Below are positions 33,649-41,763 of a stretch of 64,000 nt of DNA, piece after piece. The stretch covers positions 1 through 64,000 of the forward strand of contig NZ_JALHBS010000069.1 in assembly GCF_024195285.1 (NCBI RefSeq). Direction: 5' to 3'. The notes under the pieces were generated by a model. The model did not search any database. It had not been told where the DNA came from and was given only the letters and a program-made list of their open reading frames with translations. Position 1 is the first letter of the stretch; each line of letters starts with the position of its first letter. The stretch comes from Aurantimonas marianensis (lineage in GTDB: Bacteria; Pseudomonadota; Alphaproteobacteria; Rhizobiales; Rhizobiaceae). The translations under genes and the position numbers were made by a program.

Positions 33649-35058
33649 ATGATGCCGCTTGGAGATATTCTCCCGGAGATCACCGTCATCCTGGCGGCGG
33701 TCGCCATCCTTCTGTTCGCGTCTTTCGCCCCACGACGGCTGCAGTGGATCGGCGCGCCTCTCGCCCTGTGTGGGCTGGGCGTTGCCGCCTTCCTTTGCGG
33801 ACTTCAGATCGGCTCGGAGCGGCTGACCTTCTCGGGAAGCTGGGCGCTCGACGCAGCCAGTATTTGGGGGCGGCTGCTCATCCTCGGCGCGACGGCCTTC
33901 GTCGTCGTCATGTCGCCCGATTGGTTCGACCGGGACCGCCGGCATGGCGAATACTACGCCATCCTCCTGTTCTCAGCGCTCGGCGCGATGGCGATGGCCG
34001 GCGCCGCCGATATCCTCCAGCTTGTCATCGGCGCTCTGCTCTCCTCGGCGACCGGCTATGTCCTGGCCGCCTATCATCGCGACTGGGCCTTGTCGGTCGA
34101 GGCCGGCATGAAGTTCTTTCTGATCGGTGCGCTGGCCAATACCAGCCTGATGCTCGGCGCCATCATGATGGTCGGTATGCTGGGCGATACGGGGTTCACA
34201 GGGATGAGCGCGACGCTGGCCTCCGGTGAATCGTCGCCGGTCCTGCTCCTGGGGACTGTCCTCGTCCTGGTCGGCCTGAGCTACAAGCTCGGCGCCGCGC
34301 CTGCTCACGCCTGGATGCCCGATGTCGCCGAAGGCGCCCCGGCTCCAGCCGCCGCCTTCCTCACAGTTGTTCCGAAGATTGGAGCCGCGATCGTGCTGGC
34401 CCGCCTTGTCTCGCTGTTTCCCATCGACGCGGCCGCCGTCCGGCCCCTGGTCGCGGCCTTGGCGCTGGTCACCATGACGCTCGGCAATTTGGCCGCGCTG
34501 TGGCAGGATGATCTGCGCCGGATGCTCGGCTGGTCGTCGGTGTCGCAATCGGGCTACGCGCTGATGGCGGTCACCGTGGTCGGGCTCAGCCCCGCCGCGA
34601 TACCGGCCCTGATCATCTTCCTTCTCGGCTATGGCACCGCCAACCTTGCGACCTTCGCCGCGATCACGCATCTGCGTGGCCGCACCGACCGCGCCGGTTT
34701 CTCCGGCCTCGCCAGCAGCAGGCCACTGGAAGCGACCGCCATCATTATCGGGCTCTTATCCCTGGTCGGCATCCCGCCGCTAATCGGCTTTGTCGGCAAG
34801 CTCGAACTGTTCCTCGCTACGATCGAGGGCGGATACGCCTGGCTCGCGGTGGCCGCTGTGGCCAACACCGTCGCCTCGCTGTTTTATTACCTGCGCTTCA
34901 TCGCGCCGATGATCTTCGCCAAATCATCGAGCGAGCCGGCAACGCTCGGCCCATGGTCCGGTGTCGCCATGGTCACCGGACCCATTGCCGTCGTCTTGCT
35001 CGGTCTGTTGGTGAACGTCATCCTGGCGCCGCTCATCGGGATCGAGCTGCTGCCCTGA
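33649..35058 (+). CDS. nuoN: NuoN-like antiporter subunit
   Basis: A 469-residue, 14-helix subunit and the last gene of the operon. TM7 keeps the Lys in SYKLGAAPAHAWMPDVAEGA. The TM5 region reads LVIGALLSSATGYVLAAYH, where canonical NuoN has Glu in a xELxSLxxY pattern, so the pump glutamate appears to be missing. EAGMKFFLIGALANTSLML aligns with the usual EAGLKYFLLGA. It is the proximal module linking L and M to K and J. Confidence 0.88.
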   Translation: MMPLGDILPEITVILAAVAILLFASFAPRRLQWIGAPLALCGLGVAAFLCGLQIGSERLTFSGSWALDAASIWGRLLILGATAFVVVMSPDWFDRDRRHGEYYAILLFSALGAMAMAGAADILQLVIGALLSSATGYVLAAYHRDWALSVEAGMKFFLIGALANTSLMLGAIMMVGMLGDTGFTGMSATLASGESSPVLLLGTVLVLVGLSYKLGAAPAHAWMPDVAEGAPAPAAAFLTVVPKIGAAIVLARLVSLFPIDAAAVRPLVAALALVTMTLGNLAALWQDDLRRMLGWSSVSQSGYALMAVTVVGLSPAAIPALIIFLLGYGTANLATFAAITHLRGRTDRAGFSGLASSRPLEATAIIIGLLSLVGIPPLIGFVGKLELFLATIEGGYAWLAVAAVANTVASLFYYLRFIAPMIFAKSSSEPATLGPWSGVAMVTGPIAVVLLGLLVNVILAPLIGIELLP

Positions 35059-35116
35059 TGATTTTGGCCTGCGTCATTCCGCCTGGGGGTCCGCAACGGC
35101 GGAGATCACGCGGCGA

Positions 35117-36439
35117 TCAGCTCGGCATCTGTTCAATCGGAAGATAAAAGACATCCGCGGCTTCGAGTCGGCCTGGCACCTGAACGTTTTGACTCCATCG
35201 CCAGCTCAATCCGAGCCGTCCTGACGGCAATCGCCGCAGGATCTCCCGCGAAATGACGATCTTGGCCCCAAGCGTCTTCGACATTTCCTGCAGGCGATGC
35301 GCAAGGTTCACCGCATCCCCGAGTACCGTGTACTCGCTGTGCCGACCGCCGAGGACAACCCCGCCAATGACATGGCCGTGGTGGATCCCGACGCCGAACT
35401 GGAGCGGAATCTTGCCGTTATTGGTCCTCATGTCGCTCCATGTCTCGAGGCGATGGATCAGGTCGCATGCGCAGTCGAACGCACGCACGGCGTCCGTGGC
35501 ATCGGGATGGGGGAAGCCGAACACCGCCATGACGCCGTCGCCCATGAACTTGTCCACCCGTCCGTCCCATTCCGAAACCGTCTCCACCACCCGTTGACGG
35601 TATTCCGACAGCAGCGACGCGACATCTTCCAGCGCCATTTGCTCCGACAACCCCGTGAAGCCGCGGATGTCGATAAAGACGACGGCCGCCTCGTTTCGCT
35701 GAAGTGCGACATGTGCCCCACCCGATGCCAGCAACACTGCCGTCGTCGGAGAGAAAAATCGGGAAAGATTGGCGCGTTCGCTTGACGTCGACACGGCGAA
35801 GCGGACGAGCCGCCTGATGTCGACCACCAACATGACCTGGATGGCCGCGACAGCCGCGAAGGCGAGAAGGCGCACGCTCGCCGCTTGCAGTTCCTCCGAC
35901 GACATCCCGATCTGGAACGGGTCGTCGAACAGGGACAGCGCCGCTACGGCGGCGGATCCCAGAGTCACGAGAGTAGCGAAAACCGCCACCGGACCGGCGC
36001 GCATCCGCATGCTGGCGTGGGAGAGAAGGACAAACGCGATCGCCAGACTGGGCGTTGCCAGCGCTTCCACGAAGGATGAGCCGGGAATAAACATGTGCTC
36101 GGCCGCGAGATAGACGACCAAGGCGGCATCGATGCAGATGTAGGGCCAATTCAGCCACGAGCGGAACAACCCGGACACCACGAGAGCCACGGCCAGAACC
36201 GACGTCGCGGCATACGCGATCAACAGCGTGAGATGCGTCTGGTGGTTGATAACGTCCGGCTCGAGAGCCACCGAGATGGCGAAGACGAGAAGCGCGAGGA
36301 AGCGCCAGATGACGGTCCTCAGCTCGTTACGCCGCTCGACCTCCAAGATCATTCCGTCGATGTCGTTGCGGCCCGAGTCGATTGCTACCATTGGGGTGAA
36401 TGCCTCGGCATTTTGATTGCTTGATGTCGCCGTCGACAT
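35117..36439 (-). CDS. membrane-bound class III adenylate/guanylate cyclase
   Basis: The ATG at 36439 gives 440 residues (one at 36391 gives 424); the longer upstream frame is not supported. After a 40-residue cytoplasmic start come six hydrophobic helices (about residues 45-215), then a class III cyclase domain: VVFIDIRGFTGLSEQ with metal Asp, DKFMGDGVMAVFG with the second metal Asp, and VLGDAVNLAHRLQ with the catalytic Asn of the transition-state pair. It makes cAMP or cGMP in response to a membrane signal. It faces the nuo-like operon tail to tail, 58 bases apart. Confidence 0.88.
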   Translation of the reverse strand: MSTATSSNQNAEAFTPMVAIDSGRNDIDGMILEVERRNELRTVIWRFLALLVFAISVALEPDVINHQTHLTLLIAYAATSVLAVALVVSGLFRSWLNWPYICIDAALVVYLAAEHMFIPGSSFVEALATPSLAIAFVLLSHASMRMRAGPVAVFATLVTLGSAAVAALSLFDDPFQIGMSSEELQAASVRLLAFAAVAAIQVMLVVDIRRLVRFAVSTSSERANLSRFFSPTTAVLLASGGAHVALQRNEAAVVFIDIRGFTGLSEQMALEDVASLLSEYRQRVVETVSEWDGRVDKFMGDGVMAVFGFPHPDATDAVRAFDCACDLIHRLETWSDMRTNNGKIPLQFGVGIHHGHVIGGVVLGGRHSEYTVLGDAVNLAHRLQEMSKTLGAKIVISREILRRLPSGRLGLSWRWSQNVQVPGRLEAADVFYLPIEQMPS

Positions 36440-36595
36440 TGACGGCGCGCATGACGGCAGGAGCACGCGCTCTCGCGCCTGCCTCGCGTCCCGGGTTGCA
36501 ATGGAGGGAGCGCTGTCCCGCGCCGGAGATCGCAATCGATCCAATCAGCGGACGCTATCCCCGAACATGTCTTATCGGCGGAACGCGATGGCGGT

Positions 36596-36740
36596 ATTTA
36601 TCCGAATGAACACAGAGGATGCATGCATCCATATGTTATTTATATATACATGTTTATAATATATATTGAATTATGTTATTATCATGACAGTCATGTTTGC
36701 CTATTTTATAATAAATAATTGACTTCTTCATTGCATTAAC
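36596..36740. other. strongly AT-rich intergenic tract
   Basis: About 145 bases of very AT-rich sequence with TATATA and TTATAATA runs stand out in an otherwise GC-rich window. It lies upstream of the cyclase start, between that gene and the copper operon, so it should contain the leftward cyclase promoter. Such tracts attract silencers of the Ros/MucR or H-NS type in alphaproteobacteria. No gene is visible in 36,440-36,850. Confidence 0.6.
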
Positions 36741-36775
36741 TGAACAGCGAATCCAGTTGCTGGCGTCGCTCTCGG

Positions 36776-36834
36776 CCGGTCCGCGACCAGCATTGTCGCG
36801 GACCGGCTCGGGGCGACCTCCAGGTCGCCCCGAG
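36776..36834 (-). terminator. two adjacent strong hairpins after the copper operon
   Basis: The first has 12-base perfect arms (36776-36787 and 36795-36806) with a 7-base loop. The second has 13-base perfect arms (36807-36819 and 36822-36834) with a two-base centre. They lie 17 bases beyond the last copper gene. No U-tract follows on either side, so they may stop transcription less like an intrinsic terminator and more by protecting the RNA end. Confidence 0.65.
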
Positions 36835-36850
36835 CCATGCGTGACGAGCC

Positions 36851-37135
36851 CTATTTCATCTCGACGACGGTGAGCTTGCCTTTGACGCGATCGGCGACGA
36901 ACTGGATAGTCTTGCCCTCCTTCGCCTTGGCGAGCATCGCCTCGTCAGCGACCTTGAAGACCATCGTCATGGCCGGCATGTCCAGGTTCTTCAGGGCTTC
37001 GTGCTTGATCGTCAGCTTCTGCTGCTTGGCATCAACCTTGGTGATTTGTCCCTTGGTGTACTCGACCGCGAGGGCCGGGCCGGCCAGTGCGAACGAGACA
37101 ATCGCGAGGGCGGCGAGCTTGCTGAAGTTTCTCAT
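36851..37135 (-). CDS. CusF-like periplasmic copper-binding protein
   Basis: The ATG at 37135 (MRNFSKLAALAIVSFALAG) gives 94 residues with a clear signal peptide cleaved after ALA. The mature domain has the CusF-type copper motif: LTIKHEALKNLDMPAMTMVF, with His and two Met as Cu(I) ligands and a conserved MPAMTM. It ferries copper in the periplasm. It is the last gene of the leftward copper operon. Confidence 0.88.
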   Translation of the reverse strand: MRNFSKLAALAIVSFALAGPALAVEYTKGQITKVDAKQQKLTIKHEALKNLDMPAMTMVFKVADEAMLAKAKEGKTIQFVADRVKGKLTVVEMK

Positions 37136-37182
37136 AATATAGCTCCTGGTCGTGGGTTTGGGGGGAAGTGGTCTTGTCGCGT

Positions 37183-37671
37183 TCAACGCAACGCGACGGT
37201 CAATGGGCCGTGCATGCCCATTTCGTAGTGTCCAGGGATCAGACACGCGAACTCGAAATTGCCGGCCTTGGAAAAGGTCCAGACGATGTCGCCTGCATCA
37301 TTGGCGGCCAGCCGGATCGCATTCGGATCGGCATGTTCCATCTCCGGGAACTTCTCCATGAGCGTCTTGTGTTCCTGGACCGCTTCCGGAGTATCCATGA
37401 CGAACTCGTGCTCGAGCACGCCGTCATTAGCGATGACGAAACGGATCGTCTCGCCTTCCTTGACCTCGATCCTGGAGGGCTCGAACAGCATGTCGCCGTC
37501 CTCGGTCTCCAGCATGGTGATCGCGATGGTCCGATCGACCGCCGCCGGCTTGCCGGCACTGCCGATCGCCATTTCGTCGGCATGACCGCCGCCATGTTTA
37601 CCGGCAGCCAACGCCGATGTGGCGATGAGCCCGGCTGCAAATGCCGTCGCGATGAACAGTCGTTTCTGCAT
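37183..37671 (-). CDS. cupredoxin-domain copper protein
   Basis: The ATG at 37671 (MQKRLFIATAFAAGLIATSA) gives 162 residues with a signal peptide. A plastocyanin-like fold carries a type 1 copper site: His in LEHEFVMD, then Cys, His and Met in CLIPGHYEMGM. Such proteins in copper-resistance operons pass electrons or store copper. A His/Met-rich N-terminus (KHGGGHADEM) may bind extra metal. It lies between the multicopper oxidase and CusF-like genes. Confidence 0.88.
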   Translation of the reverse strand: MQKRLFIATAFAAGLIATSALAAGKHGGGHADEMAIGSAGKPAAVDRTIAITMLETEDGDMLFEPSRIEVKEGETIRFVIANDGVLEHEFVMDTPEAVQEHKTLMEKFPEMEHADPNAIRLAANDAGDIVWTFSKAGNFEFACLIPGHYEMGMHGPLTVALR

Positions 37672-37722
37672 AAATGATCCTCGTTCCATTTGATGTTTGC
37701 GTCCCTTGCTTTCCCGGCCTTG

Positions 37723-39111
37723 CTACATGCCGGAATGGGTTCCCCCGCCGGGCATCATTTGCCGCTTGGGTTTCGATGGCAGCGCGCTGCCATGGGCGCT
37801 GGAGGCGGGAGCCGATGCCGCGTCGGGCAGCGATCCGGTCCATTCGTAGGCCACGGTCCCCGGGGGATTTTCGTAGTCGCCCGGGTCTTCGTAATCGCCG
37901 GCTTCAAGCCCCTCGCGGACCTTTACGACCGTGAACATGCCGCCCATTTCGAGCGAGCCGAACTGGCCCCAGCCGGCCATCATCGGGATGGTGTTGTCCG
38001 GGATCGGCATCGACATTTCCGCCATGTCCGCCATGCCCTTGGTGCCCATCGGCATGTATTCCGGCTGGACCGCGCGGATCTTGCGGGCAACGTTGGTCTT
38101 GTCGGCTCCGATGAAGGTCGGTACGTCGTGCCCCATCGCGTTCATGGTGTGATGCGACTTGTGGCAATGCAGGGCCCAGTCGCCCGGATGGACGGCATCG
38201 AACTCGTAGGCCCGCATGGCGCCGACCGGAATGTCGATGGTGACCTCCGGCCAGCGTGCCTCCGAGCGCACCCAACCGCCGTCCGTGCAGGTGACCTCAA
38301 AATCATAGCCGTGCATGTGGATCGGGTGGTTGGTCATTGTCAGATTGCCGACCCGAACGCGCACCCGATCGTCCTTGGCGACGATAAGCGGAGCGACGTC
38401 CGGAAAAATCCGGCTGTTGATCGTCCACATGTTGAAGTCGGTCATCTCCATGACCTTCGGCAGGTAGGAGCCCGGATCGATGTCATAGGACGACAGCAGG
38501 AACACGAAGTCGCGGTCGACGGGCATGAAGGTCGGGTCCTTCGGGTGGATGACGAAGAAGCCCATCATCCCCATCGCCATCTGCACCATCTCGTCGCCAT
38601 GCGGGTGGTACATGAAGGTGCCGCTCTTCACGGCGTCGAACTCGTAGACGAAGGTCTTGCCCGATGGGATCGGCGGCTGCGTCAAACCGGCAACGCCATC
38701 CATGCCGTTGGGCAGTATCAGCCCGTGCCAGTGCACGGTGGTATGCTCGGGAAGCTTGTTGGAGACGAAGATGCGAACCCGGTCGCCCTCGACGCACTCG
38801 ATCGTCGGGCCCGGCGACTGACCATTATAGCCCCACAGATAGGCGGTCATGCCATCCGCCATCTCCCGCTCGACCGGTTCGGCGACGAGATGGAACTCCT
38901 TGACCCCGTTGTTCATGCGAAAGGGTAGCGACCAGCCGTTCAGAGTCACCACGGGATTGTAGTCCGGCCCCGCCGTCGGCATCAGCGGCGGCTGCGTCGC
39001 GGCCTCTTCCATGATCGGAGCTTCCGGCAAGCCCATGGCCGAGGTCTTCGACCATACGGTGGCTCCGGCGAGCGCCGCACCGGCGCCGATGAATTGTCTT
39101 CTGGAAAACAT
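37723..39111 (-). CDS. multicopper oxidase (copper resistance type)
   Basis: A 462-residue protein with a twin-arginine signal (SRRQFIGAGAALAGA). All four copper-binding motifs are present: HWHG, HPHGDE in place of the usual HxH, HPIHMHG and HCHKSHHTM. It oxidises Cu(I) to Cu(II) or other substrates in the periplasm. The C-terminal 60 residues are an extra Pro/Ser/Gly-rich tail. It is shorter than CopA and closer in plan to two- or three-domain laccase-like enzymes found next to CusC-like and CusF-like genes. Confidence 0.92.
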   Translation of the reverse strand: MFSRRQFIGAGAALAGATVWSKTSAMGLPEAPIMEEAATQPPLMPTAGPDYNPVVTLNGWSLPFRMNNGVKEFHLVAEPVEREMADGMTAYLWGYNGQSPGPTIECVEGDRVRIFVSNKLPEHTTVHWHGLILPNGMDGVAGLTQPPIPSGKTFVYEFDAVKSGTFMYHPHGDEMVQMAMGMMGFFVIHPKDPTFMPVDRDFVFLLSSYDIDPGSYLPKVMEMTDFNMWTINSRIFPDVAPLIVAKDDRVRVRVGNLTMTNHPIHMHGYDFEVTCTDGGWVRSEARWPEVTIDIPVGAMRAYEFDAVHPGDWALHCHKSHHTMNAMGHDVPTFIGADKTNVARKIRAVQPEYMPMGTKGMADMAEMSMPIPDNTIPMMAGWGQFGSLEMGGMFTVVKVREGLEAGDYEDPGDYENPPGTVAYEWTGSLPDAASAPASSAHGSALPSKPKRQMMPGGGTHSGM

Positions 39112-39129
39112 CTGTCTGGTTCCTTCCGT

Positions 39130-40587
39130 TCAATCGCCGTCGCCGTCGCCGTCGCCGGCCGCCATCTCGACACCACCACCCGATTCGATCTCGCCGCCGC
39201 CATAGACGGCGGAGGCCAGCCCAGCATCGGCGAGATAGAAGGCGCGCTTGGCGTTGACGGAGAGGATGATCGAGGAGAGCTTCGCCCGCGTGTCGGCCAG
39301 AAGGTCGAACGTGTTCGAAATCATGCCGTTATAGGTGAGGATCGCTTCCTTCTCGATCGTCGTGCGCAGCGGAACGACGTTCGACCTATAGTGCCTGGCG
39401 ATATCGTATCGGGAACGATAGGCCTTGTAAGCAGAGCGCGCTTCCGAGCGGATGTCGACAGCCTTTGCCGCCATAACATTCGCCGCCCGCAGATACGCGA
39501 ACTCGGCCTTGCGAAGACGCGCCTGACCACTGTCGAAAATCGGAATCTCCAGGCCGACCTCGAGGATCCCCGAAAGCTCGTTGGTGCTTTTTTCGCTGCC
39601 GTCCTCGCCCTCTTCGACTTCCTCTTCGAGCTCGAGGCCGGCGACCAGTTCGAGATCGGAGACGTAGCGCGTGGCCTTCGTCAGACCGTAGGATCGCGCC
39701 AGTGCATCAAGCTCGAGCTTGGCGACCTGCAGGTCGACGCGGCCGCGCAGTGCCTCCGCCTCGATGGCGTTGCGGGTCTGGATTTTGCGCGGCAGGCTTG
39801 GCAGCGCGTTCGGCACCTCAAAGGACAGGTTTGCTCCCCAGACCCCCATCAGCCGGATCAGCCGCTCCTTGGCGAGCTGCGCGGCCAGTCGCGCCTCGGC
39901 GGTCTGGCCGGTCAACTCCGCATAGAACACCTGCTCGCGCGCCTGATCGATCTTTGGAAATGCGCCCGTCTTGCCAAGTTCGGTGGCAAGTTCGGCGGCC
40001 GCATCGGCGGCTACCTTCGCCCGGTTCATGTAGGCCACGGTTTCCCAGGCGCCGACCGCTTCGATCCACGCGGCCCGCGTCTGCGCGGCCAATGCGAGCG
40101 TGCTCTCGACAGCACGCAGCCGCGCCTGAAGAACGCGACCCTCGGAGACGTCCAGTCGCCGTTCACGCGTCATCAGCCGGATGACGTTGGCCGCAATCAG
40201 CCCCTCGACGGTACGCAGCGCGCCGATGCCTGCGTAACTGACCGACAGGTTGGGATTGACCGGCAGGCTCTCCTGCCAGAGATCGGCAACCGACATGCCG
40301 ATGTCGGCATAGGCGGCCTGCAGGCTCTTGTTGTTCAAGAGCGCGACCTGCACGGCCGTTTCGACCCCGACGGTCTTGTTCGCCAGGAGCTGGCTGACGC
40401 GCTTGTTGACGGCAGCCGCCTCGGCCTGATTCTGGACCCAGGCAGTTTCCTTGCCGAGGGTCGCCGCGGTCTGATTCTGCACGATCGCAAAGCCGAGCTT
40501 CGGATCGAAGTCCTCGGTGATGGCAACGCAACCCGAGATGACGAGCGGCACGACGGCAATGGCCGCCTTGCGAAGAAGACGGATCAT
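39130..40587 (-). CDS. TolC/CusC-like outer-membrane lipoprotein
   Basis: The ATG at 40587 gives 485 residues with a lipoprotein signal (LVISGC). Long heptad-rich helices and two repeats of the outer-membrane efflux protein pattern fill residues 60-440, as in TolC and CusC. An acidic EEEVEEGEDGSEKS insert sits mid-way, and the C-terminus ends in a GDGDGDGD tail encoded by a tandem hexanucleotide. No CusA or CusB gene is nearby, so it may work with a distant pump. It overlaps the lipoprotein gene upstream (ATGA). Confidence 0.85.
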   Translation of the reverse strand: MIRLLRKAAIAVVPLVISGCVAITEDFDPKLGFAIVQNQTAATLGKETAWVQNQAEAAAVNKRVSQLLANKTVGVETAVQVALLNNKSLQAAYADIGMSVADLWQESLPVNPNLSVSYAGIGALRTVEGLIAANVIRLMTRERRLDVSEGRVLQARLRAVESTLALAAQTRAAWIEAVGAWETVAYMNRAKVAADAAAELATELGKTGAFPKIDQAREQVFYAELTGQTAEARLAAQLAKERLIRLMGVWGANLSFEVPNALPSLPRKIQTRNAIEAEALRGRVDLQVAKLELDALARSYGLTKATRYVSDLELVAGLELEEEVEEGEDGSEKSTNELSGILEVGLEIPIFDSGQARLRKAEFAYLRAANVMAAKAVDIRSEARSAYKAYRSRYDIARHYRSNVVPLRTTIEKEAILTYNGMISNTFDLLADTRAKLSSIILSVNAKRAFYLADAGLASAVYGGGEIESGGGVEMAAGDGDGDGD

Positions 40588-40844
40588 TTGGACGTCTCCT
40601 CCCCGGTCTCGGCAGCTTCGCCGACCGGCGCGATTTCGACGCCGGACCGGCGCCATCCGGTTGGCTCGGCCGGACTGCGCCTGGAATAACCGCCGATCAC
40701 GGAGCGGTAATCGGCGCTCCGGACCGCAGCGGAGGGATCTTCCGGCGAGGGGTATGTGAGAACTTGCGGCAAGCCCAAGGGTTCGCTTGTCGTGCAGCCA
40801 GCCAGAAGCAGGCCGGACAAGCCGACAGTCATGAAGCGGATCAT
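40584..40844 (-). CDS. small lipoprotein, first gene of the copper operon
   Basis: An 86-residue protein with a lipoprotein signal (MIRFMTVGLSGLLLAGCTTS) and lipobox LAGC. The rest is short, polar and matches no family I recognise. It is coupled to the TolC-like gene by a four-base overlap, so it probably works in the same envelope assembly. Confidence 0.75.
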   Translation of the reverse strand: MIRFMTVGLSGLLLAGCTTSEPLGLPQVLTYPSPEDPSAAVRSADYRSVIGGYSRRSPAEPTGWRRSGVEIAPVGEAAETGEETSK

Positions 40845-40859
40845 TATAAGGACCTAACG

Positions 40860-40879
40860 GGCGAACTTTACCGTTCGCC
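40860..40879. promoter_or_regulatory. inverted repeat just upstream of the copper operon
   Basis: Arms GGCGAAC and GTTCGCC with a 6-base loop lie 15 bases before the first copper gene. It is either an operator overlapping the leader or an RNA hairpin close to the ribosome site. No classic CueR promoter could be assigned. Confidence 0.4.
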
Positions 40880-41034
40880 AGCCATTCACGGGCCGGTCGA
40901 TACGATGAAGTTCAAAAATGTGGAGACGCGAGAACACCAGACGCCTTGGGCGTGAGGCGGACTCATCCGAGGCGATGTCCGGTCCGTCAGGAACGGCATG
41001 CGAACATCATAGGGCGCGCGGCGGCGCCGTCAGA

Positions 41035-41424
41035 TCAGGTTCGCGGGGGTCTTTCGCCGGCGGGAACCTGGCTTCCCACCAATTCGACGACGTGCCAACG
41101 GAGACCCCAAGTCGCGGGCCAGTCCAGATGGTATTCAACCATCAGTTCCGCCATTGAAGCAGGCGGACAGTGATCGTTGTGTTCGTCGCCGGTCGCACCG
41201 GAAGAGTGCTCGGCGTCGTAGGCGGTCTTGTCGGCAACCGAAGTGACATGATCCCCGGCATTTTGAGCAACCGATGGATCGACGATGGAAGCTGCAAACG
41301 CTCGGTCACCCACATCGGGCAGCGCATGCGCCATCTGAGAAGACAGCACCGCCACGCAGAAAAGCGCTGCGGCGAACAGCCTGCCTATCGCTTGCGAGGG
41401 GTACTTCGAGATCGTCATCAGCAT
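41035..41424 (-). CDS. small exported protein of unknown function
   Basis: The ATG at 41424 or 41418 gives about 128 residues with a signal peptide (IGRLFAAALFCVAVLSSQMA, cleaved after AHA); the longer frame is not supported. The mature part is rich in Asp, His and Ala and contains HNDHCPPASMAELMVEYHLD, which could bind a metal. It matches no family I know. Lying just upstream of the copper operon on the same strand, it may be copper-related. Confidence 0.5.
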   Translation of the reverse strand: MLMTISKYPSQAIGRLFAAALFCVAVLSSQMAHALPDVGDRAFAASIVDPSVAQNAGDHVTSVADKTAYDAEHSSGATGDEHNDHCPPASMAELMVEYHLDWPATWGLRWHVVELVGSQVPAGERPPRT

Positions 41425-41763
41425 CCGCCTAGGGGATTCGCGTGAATCCGTCCACCCTGAAATGTTCACGTCGACGTCATCGGCTAGAAAGCGTCGCACT
41501 GCAAATTCTCCGAATCGCAGAGCAGTGAGCATTGTCGACGGCGTTCGATCCCATCGTAATATGTCCGAACTCGGGCGAACGCCGCTAAATTGGTTCTCAA
41601 CCTTGCCCCGGGATTGCGCGTTCGATCGCAAGGCCCCACGAGCGTGTGCATTCACGCAACTTCTTCCCGTTGCCGGACGGCGGAAATGGGCGCAAGGCGG
41701 CCCTGAATTTGGCTGGACGATCTACTGGCGCCTTGCCAGCGGCAACCGCAACGACCCCTTCTG
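41425..41763. other. 339-base gap without a supported gene
   Basis: This gap separates two leftward genes. Frames in it are short and without recognisable motifs. It should hold the promoter of the small exported protein and the end of the TetR transcript. I see no strong hairpin. Confidence 0.5.

Noticed and set aside
32268-33707. 479-codon leftward frame opposite nuoM
   Set aside because: Highly charged, low-complexity product antisense to a conserved membrane subunit; a shadow of GC-rich third positions.
26708-35058. Standard NADH dehydrogenase (complex I) operon
   Set aside because: The genes for the NADH-oxidising and Fe-S subunits (C, E, F, G, I) are missing and the NuoB-like part lacks its cysteines.
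39094-40689. 531-codon open frame on the + strand opposite the TolC-like gene
   Set aside because: It is the antisense of a gene with a lipoprotein signal and clear family pattern; its product is Arg/Gly/His-rich without motifs, a common artefact in GC-rich DNA.
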